Positions 21,094 through 32,236 of a stretch of DNA of 64,000 nucleotides are shown here, one piece after another. How positions within the stretch are numbered: the first letter of the stretch is position 1; every line of letters starts with the position of its first letter. Source of the DNA: Parietaria judaica (Eukaryota; Streptophyta; Magnoliopsida; Rosales; Urticaceae); NCBI GenBank assembly GCA_954871525.1, contig OX940869.1:17450001-17514000 (forward strand), read 5' to 3'. Under the pieces are notes generated by a model. That model did no database searches. It was not told the origin of the DNA and saw nothing but the letters and a program-made list of their open reading frames with translations. The translations under genes and the position numbers were made by a program.

Positions 21094-21478
21094 TTGTGTT
21101 ACGGATCCTCTTGGCTTGGTGCTTCCCAGAAATTAGTTTCTCTTTTCTTTGCCTCTATGATTTATAGACATTTCCGGGCTTTGTTTTAGCCTTACTCGTT
21201 ACCCTGGCATGTTTGTTCGGTTTGTTTTGCCTTCTCGTTTCGTACCTGTTTAATGACATTTATGCATTTAGTATAATTTGAACTTTTAGTTTTTTTCATA
21301 CCTTTCCTTGTCGAGTGTGCGCGTTGTGGCGCGTTGTGGCAGCCTTGTGAGTGCACTCTGCTGCGATTGTGGGGTCGTCACCCTTTTTTAACCTGCAAGT
21401 AGTATAGGTTGTCCGTAGACGATTGTATGCCTTTGCTCGCCGGGTAGCTAATCCGACGAGTTTGGGCTTCCTATTGTG
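21094..21478. other. Element B interval between antisense ORF and tandem repeats
   Basis: No gene seen. Words such as CCGGGCTTTG and TAATGACATTTATGCATTTAG recur in reverse at 42,350-42,470 of element D, so this is element sequence and not host DNA. Confidence 0.6.
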
Positions 21479-21640
21479 TCCTGGCAAAGGAGTTCCGGAT
21501 CGGATTTGCCGGTGCTTGTTTATCCTGGCGAAGGAGTTCCGGATCGTATTTGCCGGTGCCTGTTTATCCTGGTGAAGGAGTACCGGATCGTATTTGCCGG
21601 TGCCTATTGTTACCTGGCGAAGGTCTTCGGCACGTAGCCG
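21479..21640. repeat. 43-44 bp tandem repeat of element B
   Basis: Three to four imperfect copies of a unit containing CCTGGCGAAGGAGTTCCGGA and TTTGCCGGTGCCTGTTTAT. The reverse complement, with about five copies, is at 41,940-42,160 in element D, in the same relative position between pol and the antisense ORF. Regular spacing superficially resembles a CRISPR array but units touch each other with no unique spacers. Confidence 0.85.
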
Positions 21641-21833
21641 GTTTTGTTTGTTTTTTTTAGGACGGTATATACCGTAGTACCCCCCAAGTTTTGGCGTAAT
21701 CTGCCTTGCAGTTTCGGGAAAAATTTCAGAGTATTTTGTAAAGATGAATTGATTCATAAATCCGGTTGGCCTACATAGTAGACTTGGCCTTGCGCATTGC
21801 GCTTAAAAAGGATATGGGGCTTTCGCCGTGTCT

Positions 21834-22400
21834 TCAGCAGTACGGGTTGACTGGTAGGACTGATAGCTCGCCTTGGCGTAGACAGTCGACTATCGCAGTC
21901 ATCCACTTGGGCTCGTCTTCGGTGTTGATGGCGAGAATTTCTTGGTAGACGGTTGAATCTTCCTCCGTATCTTCTTCAGGGGTCTTGCGCCGTTTGTCTT
22001 CTCCTCTTCCGCTCATTGCTCGAGCTAGTGTGGCTGCTTCATCGTTGACGGTTGCAGGGATCCAGGCGATCTCGTACCACGTCAATGGCTGGAGGCGGCC
22101 CATGCTTCTTGCAGCTGTGTCAGTATAATGTCCTCCTGTGTCGGTAGTCTGCCGTTCATCTCGCTCGCAATCTTCTGTGAGCTGCAGTGTACTTGTAAAT
22201 TCTTCACGTCGAGCCTTTCGGCGATGTTCAGGCCACCGAGTAGCGCTCTGCATTCGGCTTCGTCGCTTGAGGCCGTGAACTCAAACTTGATGGCGTATTT
22301 CGACTTCTCTCCTTGAGGGCTGGTGATGATGATTCCTGCTCCTGCGTTGGTGTCGCCGTTGATTCTATTGATGTGCATACTCCATACCGGCCCTTTGGGC
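21834..22400 (-). pseudogene. Second RNase H (aRNH-type) remnant of element B
   Basis: Open piece 22,082-22,378 (98 aa) encodes MHINRINGDTNAGAGIIITS, then the block around YAIKFEFTASSDEAECRALL and VKNLQVHCSSQKIASEMNGR. This is the additional RNase H that follows the ordinary one in Tat-lineage elements, homologous to 39,280-39,700 in D and 63,770-64,000 in E. Catalytic positions have changed: the first Asp (VDG in D and E) is Asn here, and CDSQ has become CSSQ. Stops and frame changes follow downstream to 21,834. Nonfunctional. Confidence 0.7.
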
Positions 22401-22925
22401 TAGGCGGCGCGTCCTTCGTCTTCTTTTTTCATTCAGCTGCGGGGGTGTTGGCGCCGTGAGTTTTCTCGGCGACTATGTCAGCCTTTGCTTCTCTTTTCTT
22501 GGCGACCCCTGGCTGGCGTTCTTCTTCACCCCTTTGCTTGGCAAGGTTGATCTTCCGCTTGATAAAGCGTAGGCGGTTGAACATCTTGTTGATGAGGCCC
22601 CTGTATGTCGTGTAGTCCGAAGAATCTTCTGGTGCGGCTCCGTTCGTCTTCCTAGAATGGTCTAGGGTCTTCTCATATTGTCGCAGGAGTGCGAATTTCT
22701 CTCTCAGTCCGATAACGGTCGTTGGATTTTCGCGTCCTCTCCTGGTTCTCCTCGTCTGGCGATGCTAAGGTTGCTGACTTCTTCGCTGATGGCGGCGACT
22801 GTGGCTGTGCTCCGGTGTACTCCTTTCTCATAGCAGGCTCATGACTCGGCTTGACTTCCTCGCATTATTCCGATTCCGCTTGGCGTCGGGAACTTGACGA
22901 GTAGGTGGTCGGTGGATGTCACGGC
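22401..22925 (-). pseudogene. Deleted pol region of element B
   Basis: Between protease and the second RNase H only about 0.5 kb remains, with stops in every frame. The protease-proximal part still shows KFPTPSGIGIMRGSQAES, the usual start of the RT linker in this family, but no reverse-transcriptase core (no YVDD/YIDD box) and no ordinary RNase H. The RT domain was therefore deleted. Confidence 0.65.
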
Positions 22926-23327
22926 TTAGAGTTGGTTGAGCGTGGGCTTCCCGATGATGACATTGTATGACAAAGGCATGTCGACGATGATGTAGCTCAC
23001 CATTCGAGTCACCCTAAGTCCATCTTTGGCCCCGAAAGTCCTCGGCAGCTCGATGGATCCTTCACTCGTCACACGTTCTCCTGCAAAACCAAATAGTGGT
23101 GTACGAACTGGGCTGGCGATGACTCGGCCCAAGTTCATCTTGTCGAAGGCCATCTTGAAGATTACATCGGTTGAGCTTCCGTCGTCGATGAGGATCCTCC
23201 TAACCATGCTGTTGGCGATCTGTGCTTCCACGACGATGGTGTCGTTGTGCGGGTGGTGAATGGTGAGAGCCTCGTCTTCTGTGAAGGTGATGGCTTCGCC
23301 AGTGCGGATTGGAAGTGTTGAGCCCAT
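22926..23327 (-). pseudogene. Aspartic protease domain of element B
   Basis: 133-aa open stretch: HTGEAITFTEDEALTIHHPH, then RILIDDGSSTDVIF with the active-site DDGSS, then the C-terminal VIIGKPTLNQL. It matches the retropepsin segment at 61,650-61,960 of element E in order and spacing. Element D lacks this domain. It ends at a stop directly after LNQL. The domain itself looks intact, but there is no intact gag or pol to accompany it. Confidence 0.75.
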
Positions 23328-23382
23328 CAGGTTAACCTGGTTTGGCGACCATCCTTTCTCCGTTGCGCGTGCGTAGCTTTGT

Positions 23383-23964
23383 CTACTTTGGCTTGAGTCT
23401 CCAGCTTCTAGTCCCCCGATGATTGTTGATACGACGTTCAGCGGGGTTGCCTTGAGTCGTCGATTGCGCCATCGTCAAGGGTGGGGTTGTCACGCCCCCG
23501 TCATTCGACGTGAGCCTCTTGACGAACTCCTTTAGCTGTCCCTCCTCTATCAGATCTTCAATTTGATTTTTCCGCTGGCAGCACTGCGACGTCAGGTGAC
23601 CGTAGTCACTATGGAATTGGTAGTATCGTCTCCTATCCTTCGCAGGCTTGTTAAGCGGAGGAGGCTTCTTCAACTTGTCGCCATGCATGGCGTAGATCTC
23701 GTCTGGAGTAGTCGTCAGCGGCGTTTAGTATCTCCTATCAAGGCGGAATGGTTTCCTCGTCGCATGACCTCCTTGCGGTTTTGCCATTTGGCTCCGGTTC
23801 TCGTCCGTGCGGCTTTTCTTTAACTTCGGTTTGTCGGAGGAGCGGTCATTGCTTCGTCGGTGGCTCCCTGGCTCCGTCGACTTCCTACTGACGAAGTACT
23901 CTTCCACGGAGATGTGCTGGGCTGCTTTTGCTATAAGCTCCGTCGATCTCGCGGGTGTTGGCAA
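23383..23964 (-). pseudogene. Gag C-terminal part of element B
   Basis: Two overlapping phases. 23,383-23,688 (101 aa) carries the zinc-knuckle-like YQFHSDYGHLTSQC followed by RKNQIEDLIEEGQLKEFVKR, closely related to 37,960-38,095 in D. 23,725-23,964 (79 aa) is basic and lies upstream in another phase. The knuckle has C-X2-H-X4-H-X4-C spacing in E and D; here the first Cys is Tyr. The N-terminal gag is missing because LTR sequence joins it at about 23,951. Confidence 0.65.
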
Positions 23965-24695
23965 ACTTGACCACCTGGCGAGGGACTCCTTCGTTACTCG
24001 TCGAACAACTTCCCTTGTCCAGGCTGAGACTCTACTCTAAATCTCCTCTTAGACGGGCTTCTGCCAACAAGCTCTCAATTTTTGCTCGGGATGAAAGGGC
24101 GACTTTTTAGAGAGAGAAGCTCTGGAGAAAGCTGTGAGTAAGTGTGGAAATGAGGGGGGGAAGGCTCCTATTTATAGGAAAACCAATTTGATTAAATTGC
24201 ACCTCCAGTGGCCTGCAAATTTCTCTCCTGCTACAGGGGGGTTGCTGCGGCCCTAGCCCTGTCGAGGGGCTCGTCGGTGCTTCTTAGTTCATCTTTGATG
24301 TCTTCTGGTTGTCCGCGAGTCCGTATGTTGATTACTGGGGAATCTGGAGGATTTCCCGGGGATCTTCGTGATCTCGGATCTCCTCGTCGTGTGGAATAAT
24401 TATGAGTTATGCCCTCATCAAGCTATGACGAGGGTGCTTGTCAGGCTTGTCACCTTGTCGACCTTGACGCCTCGTCGCCTCGTCGGCCTCGTCGACCTTG
24501 TCGCCTCGTCGGCCTTGTGGTCTCGTCGCCTCGTCGGCCTTGTCGGGTCATCGCCTCGTCAGCCTTGTCACCTCATTGGCCTTGTCGCCTCATCGGCCTT
24601 GTCGGCTTGATGCCTCGTCGGGCTCGTCGCCTCGTCGGGCTTGTCGGGTCGTCACCTCATCGGCCTTGTCGGGTCGTCGCCTCGTCGGCCTTTGA
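23951..24695 (-). repeat. 5' LTR fragment of element B
   Basis: Matches 7,190-7,930 (the 3' LTR) closely, including the TATAAATA box at 24,170-24,177, the G-rich run and the CCTCGTCGG minisatellite. It lacks both ends: the TGTTATG start is replaced near 24,696 by unrelated sequence, and the inner end joins gag directly at about 23,951, so primer site and gag start are deleted. Confidence 0.8.
24440..24695. repeat. LTR minisatellite in the B 5' LTR fragment
   Basis: CCTCGTCGG / CCTTGTCGG / GGTCGTCGCC words as in 7,683-7,905, with a different order. Homology to other LTR copies ends at its right edge. Confidence 0.8.
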
Positions 24696-24969
24696 GTCAT
24701 CCGAATCTGGCCATTGTCCATTTTATTTGTTTGATCCTTGACCATGACCTTCTTCCTGAGGTTGAGAAAAATGCACCGGAATAATTTATACCTGGAAGTA
24801 CCTCTGCGGTAATTCCATGCAAAATTACCCTTGCAGGACCACCGCAGCCGCTCCCGTCATTTGTTCCGCAGGCTTCGTTGTTCACTCATGTTGGAGAATA
24901 CAAAAAAGAGGACTTAATAAATTCGGGATGCAATGAAGCGGATGTAATTGTACTTCAAGAAAGCAGATT

Positions 24970-26610
24970 TAATAAATAAATACAGGTTCTATGCGGTGCA
25001 CACAAGGTCCCATTACACCATAAAACGTCAGATACAAAGTATTGGTTTGTGAGATGCAGAGAGGCAGGATGCGATTGGCGAATTCGGGGAAAGAAAAACC
25101 TTAAGACCAATATGTGGACGGTAACTGTGTTGCATGAAATGCACACATGCGCCTTGGAGCCGGGAAGTCTGACACAAAAGGACTTGAAGCCGGGCTTCGT
25201 CGGTCACCTGTACAAAGATATATACAAGGTTTACAGTTTGGCATTCTCGTGACACCAGATTTGGGATCACATGAAACAATCTTTGGGTGCTGATGTTAAT
25301 TAGCAGAAGGCTTGGAGGTGCAAGGAAAATGCGATGAACTATGTACAGGGATCCCCAAAAGCGTCGTATTCCAAGTTAACCTTGCTATTTCCACCAACTA
25401 GATAAGCAGAACACGGGCATCATGAACGATCTTGGGATTGACGCCGAAGGACGATTCTAGTATTGCTTTATGGCTTTGGGACCTTCGTTGCAAGGCGTTT
25501 CCTTTTGCCGACCGATAATTGTCCTCGACGAAACCCATGTTAAATCGAACTACGAAGGAACGATGCTCGTTGCTGTTAAGCAAGACCCTGCGAACCAAAT
25601 CTTCCTCCTAGCCGTCGGCATAGTCGACAACGAGACTGCCGAGTTGTGGACTTATTTTTTGACAAGGTTGAAGCAGGCCATGAGGAAATGCATCATACCA
25701 GACGTAGCCGATGTCTTCCCGGACGCCTATCATGGCTATTGCTTTCATCATATAGAGATGAACATAACCAAAAATTTGAAGCATGAATAGTGTCACGAGA
25801 ACATGTTGGTTGCATTGAAAGCCTTTCGGAGGTGCGACATCGACGCGGCTGTGAGGAGGATTCGGGAGATAGACCCAAGAGTAGAAAATTTTCTACTCAA
25901 TATAGGGCTCGAGTTTTGGCCCTGCTTATTTAACGGAGACACGATACAACATAGTGACAAGCAATCATGTGGAGACCATGAATATGGTAACGGTGGAGGA
26001 ACACACAACCCCTGTAACGCAACTGCTTGAGTATTACTGCTACAAATGCATGGTGTGGTTTGTGGAGCGCCGGGCAGCAACATTGAAGCTTACCACAAAA
26101 CTCTGTCAACCATGGGAGAAGGATGTTAGGAGGTCGATGGAACATGGGTCGTAGCTAAACGTTCAACCAATCAACGAGCACAAGTTCGTCGTTCGCGACG
26201 GTAACATGAACGGAGAAGTGAATTCGCAGGCGAGAACTTGCACTTGCGGAAAGTTTCGACTCCTTGGGTATTATTGTCAGCACATGGCCGTTGCAATCAA
26301 ATTCAAGCGTATGGATGTGTACACTTTCATAACCGTTTACTACAAGAGGGAGACATATCAGGAACTATGGAACAATTATGTTTACTTGGTGGGCGAGGAG
26401 GAAACTTGGGATCTATCGGCCGAGTTGCGAAACTGCCGCATTAAAGTGCCCAAGTATAAAAGACTGGCCGGTCGGCCTAGAAAGTCGAATCAAGGTCTAA
26501 GACGGATGAAGTGGAGTAAAAAACGGATGAAGCGGTTGCCGTCTCAGGGAGAGATCATCGTATTTCCTTACTTATTCTCAAGATGCAGGAAAGGCAGTCA
26601 CATTATCTAG
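24970..26610 (+). pseudogene. Mutator-like (MULE) transposase, degenerate
   Basis: Pieces of one protein in three phases. 24,985-25,252: N-terminal zinc-binding segment with YWFVRCREAGCDWRIRGKK and HEMHTC. 25,470-25,790: catalytic core with PIIVLDETHVKSNYEGTML (first catalytic Asp), ELWTYFL, and FPDAYHGYCFHH. 25,803-26,150: helical region. 26,206-26,610: SWIM zinc finger TCTCGKFRLLGYYCQHM (CxC...CxH) and a basic tail with KYKRLAGRPRKS. Domain order is that of plant MULE transposases. Stops and frameshifts (near 25,252, 25,790 and 26,152) make it nonfunctional. Terminal inverted repeats were not identified with certainty; the arrays to the right may be related. Confidence 0.8.
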
Positions 26611-26771
26611 TATTTTATGATGGCTAATTATTTTTTATTAGACGGTGGACTGATTTGAGTTGATTATTAGAATCTCGGTAACTGACGCATAATTTTTTTT
26701 TAATAGTATAATTCTATTGTTATCCCTTGTTTTTATCGTATTTTATTATTTGGGGTATAATCTGTGTATAA

Positions 26772-27160
26772 ATGATAACCGAACTCGGGAGCATATTTTA
26801 CGATGTCGAGCTTAATATACTGACCCCGTATTTATTAAAACCGAATTCGGGGATACAGTTTACGATGTCGGGCTTACTATCACCGAGATCCGAACTATCA
26901 AAATTGACCGAGGTCAGGCATACTATCATTGCAACTAATGATGTCGGGATTCCTATCTATGAATTCGGGTATGGTAACTATCGAGGTCGGGCTTCCTATC
27001 CCGAATTCAGAATTATAACTACCGAATTCATCATTCTTACGATCACCGACCACGGAGATTTAATATTACCGAATTTGGACATATAATAACCGAGGTCGGG
27101 CTTGCTATCCCTTTCATCGGCACTATCAATACCGACTTCGGAAATTACCCAAGCAGAGGT
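26772..27160. repeat. Degenerate repeat array, ACCGAGGTCGGGCTTACTATC words
   Basis: Many imperfect 20-45 bp units with ACCGA(A/G)(C/G)TCGGG and GGCTTACTATC / GGCTTGCTATC. The reverse complement of these words dominates 27,940-28,330, so the two arrays are in opposite orientation around a ~0.75-kb centre. An open frame (26,772-27,086) across it is probably a by-product. Confidence 0.6.
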
Positions 27161-27900
27161 CGGAGTAAAAATAAGTTACAACAAATGAAAAGAAAAACAA
27201 CTTCATTTATATCGAATACATTATAACAAACATTTGATTCACTCCGAGCCCCATATTGAACATACATTTTGGACATACTTTGCATCAACCCGCAATGACA
27301 TTACATTTTGATTCACTCTGAGCCACTAACGAACATTTGATTCACTCCGAGCTGTTGGAACATTTTCCACTCGACACTTTGACCAAACTCTTCGTGAGAG
27401 TAGCCGGTGGCCACGTATCGAGTTCGTCCATGACCGCAAGTTATAAGAGGGGAAGATGATTACATGCCTGCCACGAGTTGGAGGAACATTTTTCGCTCGA
27501 CAAGCCACGCCCGGGATTGTAAGTGGCAGATGGCTTAATTCCGACCCTCGCCATGCCGTGGTGATGAAGCATTTTCTCTAGTCCCCATTTTGCCGGTGTT
27601 TAAGCTTCACTCAAGTTTTGAGTCCGGTCGCAGACTGAAGGACACGACGATCTCAATGAGCTAAGCGCAGACAAGGAGGCAAAAGTGGCGTGGGCCATTT
27701 GAAGACAGTTCCATAATAACAGGCTTCATTTTCCGAGAAATGAACCACGGTTGTAATGAGATTCGATCTTCCTGGCCTCTGCGACCATCGGGTCGTACCA
27801 AGAGCATGTGTATGCAAATTTTCCGCTCTTCGTGCGACCCATGTTTGCAAATTTTCCGCTCTCCGAAGCAAGGATCTAAAACAAGAACATATATAAAGGA
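27161..27900. other. Centre between inverted repeat arrays; no gene recognised
   Basis: Includes the word TTGATTCACTC(C/T)GAGC three times (about 27,233, 27,308, 27,334). A short minus-strand frame 27,653-27,871 carries a repeated ARRAENL word. I cannot relate it to a known protein; it may be captured host sequence or non-coding. Confidence 0.35.
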
Positions 27901-27939
27901 CTCATATTAGGAACGTCGACCAAGGAATTGCTACATCCG

Positions 27940-28330
27940 AATTTGGCCATTTGTGTAACACCGACCTCAGTGTTTGGAGATAGTAAGCCCGACTTCGGCG
28001 TTCGGGAATAGTATCTTCGAACTCTAACATCGAAAGTTAGCATGCCCGAACACATACCTCAGACTTTCTAACCCCGAACTACTACCTCGGGGATACTATC
28101 TCCGACATCGATCTTAATATCTCCAAACTCGAGAATCACGATGACCGACCTCGGTGTTCAGGGAGAGTGAGCCCGAGCTCGAACATCAAAAGTGAGCAAG
28201 TCCGAAGAGAGACCTCGAACTTTCCAACCCCGAACTACAACCTCGGGGATACTATCTCCGACATCGGTCTTAATATATCCGAACTCGAGATCCACAATGA
28301 TCGGCTTCGGTGTTCACACACTCCGACGTC
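27940..28330. repeat. Inverted counterpart array with ~156-bp period
   Basis: Contains ATAGTAAGCCCGACTTCGG and a larger unit in which ACCCCGAACTAC followed by CTCGGGGATACTATCTCCGA occurs at about 28,071 and 28,227, 156 bp apart. Orientation is opposite to 26,772-27,160. Confidence 0.6.
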
Positions 28331-28924
28331 GAAGTGAAAAATGCAGAGTTTGATGACATCAAGACTTACATTGTGGTTCATGAGTGCGCAAAGATCAGAA
28401 AAATTTAAGGCTGGAAGAAAATCCGAGATCAAAATGGGCTAAAAAATTGTGAAATGGGTCTAAGATAGAAAAAGTTACCAAACGGGGTAGACGACGAGGA
28501 CGGCGAGATGAAGGACACCAACGTGGGAAACTTCCTTGGAAGGACATTGCGTTGCTCCGGGCGCAAAGTGGTCCTAAAAGTGAAAATGGATTTAGTGGTC
28601 CCAAAACAGCGATTGGAGGGAGATTGAGAGAAAGGGGTGGGAAGGGTTAGGCGGCGAATGAAAATGGGGACCCCTTTTAAGTATTTTCTCTTCATACATC
28701 ACTAGTTATCGATTTTTGGAACATTCATAACTTAGTTTTGATTTTCACCTTAATTCATGACTAGATAATGAATGTTTGATTATTCTTTGGCGTGGATTTA
28801 ATTTTTAAATAACTAGATTTTATTTAAATATGCTTTTATTTTTATATATATATTTTGTATATCGATCGAGAAAAAGAGCTGAATCGACCCTAAAATTAAA
28901 ATCGAAAGGTCAATCTAGCACAAC
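28331..28924. other. No supportable gene
   Basis: Mixed-composition stretch, then AT-rich. A 60-90 codon minus-strand frame (28,395-28,695) has no recognisable domain, and I do not call it. Confidence 0.4.
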
Positions 28925-29415
28925 TAAGAACCTTAGACCATCTCCATCCCATAACTCCATTTTCTACTCCGTTTTGCTGTACATGTCACATCAAACACTA
29001 CCTCATCTCCTTCCCTACTCCATTTTTTACACCAAATTGATATACTAATTTTATATAGAACTTTCTCTTATTTATCTTCTACTCTTATATTTACTTAGTA
29101 TCTTTCAATTATACCACTTATTTATTATTTAAACAAAAGATCATTCCACAACATTATTATTGTTGTAATGTGTTTCTTATTACGTTAATGTCTTTTTTTC
29201 TTTATTTTCAATTTTGATGTTATTGTAATGTTTTCTTTTGGTATTAATATTAATGTTATTTTCTTTCGGTATTTATATTCCAATTGGCGTGGCACCGTAG
29301 CCACAGTGAAAAATATGCCAAAATGGCGTTGGTAATAGAGTTGGGATGGAGATTTTTTGTTTTTGTTTTTGAACAGTGCATTCGGTTGAACTGCAGTAGG
29401 GTTGGAGAAACTCTT
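28925..29415. mobile_element. Candidate MITE with imperfect inverted ends
   Basis: Left side CCATCTCCATCCCATAACTCC near 28,938; right side GAGTTGGGATGGAGATTT near 29,337, which is its approximate reverse complement, with a second GGTTGGAGAAACTCTTAG near 29,400. The interior is AT-rich and non-coding with repeated TAATGTTATT words. This resembles the 'gagcatctccaaccc' type of plant MITE. No target duplication was established. Confidence 0.4.
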
Positions 29416-30349
29416 AGTGCCAACGTCACCAATTACTTATAGATACGAAAATTGGTTGGAATTTTGCATTTTTGGTAGATTTCGGCAAAAATACCAATTA
29501 AACTTTCGGCAAAAATAATTATACTCACACAAGAGCACCCCACCCAACCCCGTCACGGCCGGCGGCGGCGCGCGAGTGTGGTGGTGTAACATTTGTGTGA
29601 GTCCTCCCCCATCCACAAAATCCAATGACACAAAGAGCCCAAGCCCTTGTCCCTAATATTTGGTATGTAAACATCACCAAACTCTTGTCATCTATCAATG
29701 TGGGACTTTTTGTTATTCAACTAATATCACACATTCACACTTAACATACACATACACTTCACCTAATAATTTAACTTAATATTACACACTTCAAATAATA
29801 TTATACAATTAACATACATATTAACTTCACCTAACATACATATACACTTAATATACATATTCATTTAATATTATACACTTCAACTAATATTAAATTTGTT
29901 AACATACATATACAATTAACATGCATATTCACTTAATATTACACACTTAATTAACATACATATTCACTTCACATAATAATTTGACTTAATATTATACAAT
30001 TAAACTAATAAAGTGACTTAATATTATACATTTCACCTACATATTTAAGTTACAAATTTGTTTTGTTGTATATAATTATGTCTTGTATTTATTAAATATG
30101 TAGTTTTGAACCTATATAAATATCTTGCTTAACTACTCAAATATTTTTTACAAAATATCCATTGAAAACCCCATCAGTATGCCCATGAAAAAAGTGCGGT
30201 ATATGCGGCATGCCCTTTTTTTACGATTTGCCCATCGACATACCCATTGGCAAGCGATATATCCGTAAAACGGAAAATGCGAAACGACATCGGCAAGCGA
30301 CATTTTAAACCTTAGTTCACACAAATTGACAAAATTCTTATAGTTTAAA
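29416..30349. other. AT-rich intergenic DNA with degenerate repeats
   Basis: No gene. 29,760-30,010 is a drifted low-complexity block of TTAACATACATATTCACTTA / TAATATTATACACTT words. 30,170-30,310 has short GC-richer words ending CGACATTTTAAACC, which could be the decayed end of a DNA transposon. Confidence 0.5.
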
Positions 30350-30666
30350 TTATGTTTTTTTTTTCCCCGAAGAAAATAAGTAGTTGTTTTCTCCATTTTC
30401 CCATAGGTGAGTCATCAACGTGTATCAGCTTGTTGCTTTATCATTCTCTCGGTCAATTTTTGTTTTATATATATTTATATATATTTCGAAAGATTAGTGA
30501 TGTTTTTTTTTTTTTCAAGAAGATTGGTGATGTTTACTAAAGTAGTGGAGTCAAAGTCGTAGTGGAAAGAAACAGATTAAAGAAGAGGTAAAGGAGAGCA
30601 ATAATGACGACAAAGAATAAAAAAGTTATATCCAAATCTTTGATCTGAAATTCGTCAGAAGGATCC
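30350..30666. repeat. Upstream direct duplication, copy 1
   Basis: About 317 bp matching 31,906-32,236 from AAGAAAATAAGTAGTTGTTT to GATCTGAAATTCGTCA(G/A)AAG, in the same orientation, with many identical stretches (for example ATGTTTACTAAAGTAGTGGA). The interval between the copies contains the fold-back element at 30,673. Confidence 0.85.
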
Positions 30667-30672
30667 ATAATT

Positions 30673-30999
30673 TTTTGACATAACTCACTTAATTTTTGGC
30701 CAAATTTTATGCATGAAAATTTATAAATAAACTATCGTTGGAAAGATAAAAGATTTATCTATAATATTTTAGTTTTACATTTTATCAAAAAAAATCATTA
30801 TGTATACTAAAATTTGTTCGAAACAAATATTTTGTATTAAATTAATGTTCAATTTTACGTTGTAATTGAAATTTCGTATTTTTTTAAAAACTTTTTTTTA
30901 CAAAACTTAAAACACAAAAGTTATAGATCTATCTCTTATCTTTCCAACCGTATGTTGTGCATAAAATTTGGACAAAAAATGAGTGAGTTATGTCAAAAA
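30673..30999. mobile_element. Fold-back/MITE-like element with ~90-bp inverted ends
   Basis: Left end TTTTTGACATAACTCACTTA; right end is the reverse complement, GTGAGTTATGTCAAAAA. Complementarity continues inward through AAATTTTATGCA and CTTTCCAAC to about 90 bp with mismatches and small gaps. The centre is AT-rich and non-coding. Confidence 0.65.
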
Positions 31000-31905
31000 T
31001 ACGAAAAGTGTACATATCACTCGCTGACGGTCAAGTGACGGAAAACACGGACGAATCTAACGGAATAAAGTTTGGGTACATTAGCCGTCGAAAATAAACA
31101 TTGGGTACATAATGCGCAGAAAAATAAACATTGGGTACATTAGCCACAGTTTACCCTTAAAATAAATTTTAGAACTTATGACATATTTTTTTGTTTTTGT
31201 TTTTCGGAACTTTTTCTACGACAAAATAAAATTTATAATTTATCACAGACAAAAATGTATTTCTTGATACTTTTTCCGTAAATATCCTTAGTCAAGTAAC
31301 TTACACAAGTTAGAGATGGATATTATAACCAATTTATTCCTTTTTGTAGACAGCAAAATAAATCATATATTGTATAAAGTAAAAGTTATGTGGTCGATTC
31401 GTCTCTTTAGATAAAGATGACAAAGTGTGATCACATTCAGAGAGCTGTGCTACACTTCTTAATTAGTCGTTTTGATGTGAAAAATAATAATAATAATAAT
31501 AATCCAAACTCCTAAGCGACTTTATTAATTTCATTGACCGGCATATATACTTGTATTGAAAAGATGTTGGAATGCTTAGGAATGTTTTAGTTGGTAGAAC
31601 AAGTATTTAATTAGATCGTTAATTTTAAATTTATTTTGTAGATTCCGTTTCTAATTAATATATGATTTGCATATAGAAACCAAAAAAAAAAAAATTCATT
31701 GTTCTTGTCCTTGAAGAACAACCGAACACTATTCTTGATTAATAGAGTTGTTTCATATTTGGGCCTTGGAATTTATATCATAGATATAATATAAGGAACA
31801 TTATTCTTTTGTAGTTACTTGCAAATTTTATTTAAATATATTTTTATTAGTTTATGTATATATATATTTTAAATCGATCGAAAAAAAAGCTAACCTATAC
31901 GTTTT
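31000..31905. other. AT-rich sequence between the duplicated copies
   Basis: No gene. Short tandem words AATAAACATTGGGTACAT at about 31,093 and 31,122 (with a related TTTGGGTACATTAGCC at 31,069), and an (ATA/AAT)n run near 31,480. Confidence 0.5.
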
Positions 31906-32033
31906 TTTTTTAAGAAAATAAGTAGTTGTTTTCTCAATTTTCCCATGGGTAAGTCATCAACGTGTATCATGCCTTGCTTCATCATTCTCTAGATCAATTT
32001 TTGTTATCTTTATATATATATATATATATATAC

Positions 32034-32085
<52 letters not shown>

Positions 32086-32236
32086 AGACTGGTGATGTTT
32101 ACTAAAGTAGTGGAGTCAAGTCGTAGTGGAAACTGGAAAGCATTAGATTAAAGAAGGGGTAAAGGAGAGCAATAATGACGACGAAAAATAAAAAAGTTAT
32201 ATCCAAATCTTTGATCTGAAATTCGTCAAAAGGATC
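31906..32236. repeat. Upstream direct duplication, copy 2
   Basis: Second copy of 30,350-30,666, ending about 330 bp before the malectin-like receptor start. It contains a long TA microsatellite (32,011-32,081) that copy 1 has only in short form. Confidence 0.85.

Noticed and set aside
21479..21640. Regularly spaced repeats resembling a CRISPR array
   Set aside because: Units are adjacent with no unique spacers, inside a plant retrotransposon, with no associated cas-like genes.
28395..28695. Two minus-strand ORFs of 69-88 aa
   Set aside because: No recognisable domain and no splice or homology support; ordinary length for chance ORFs.
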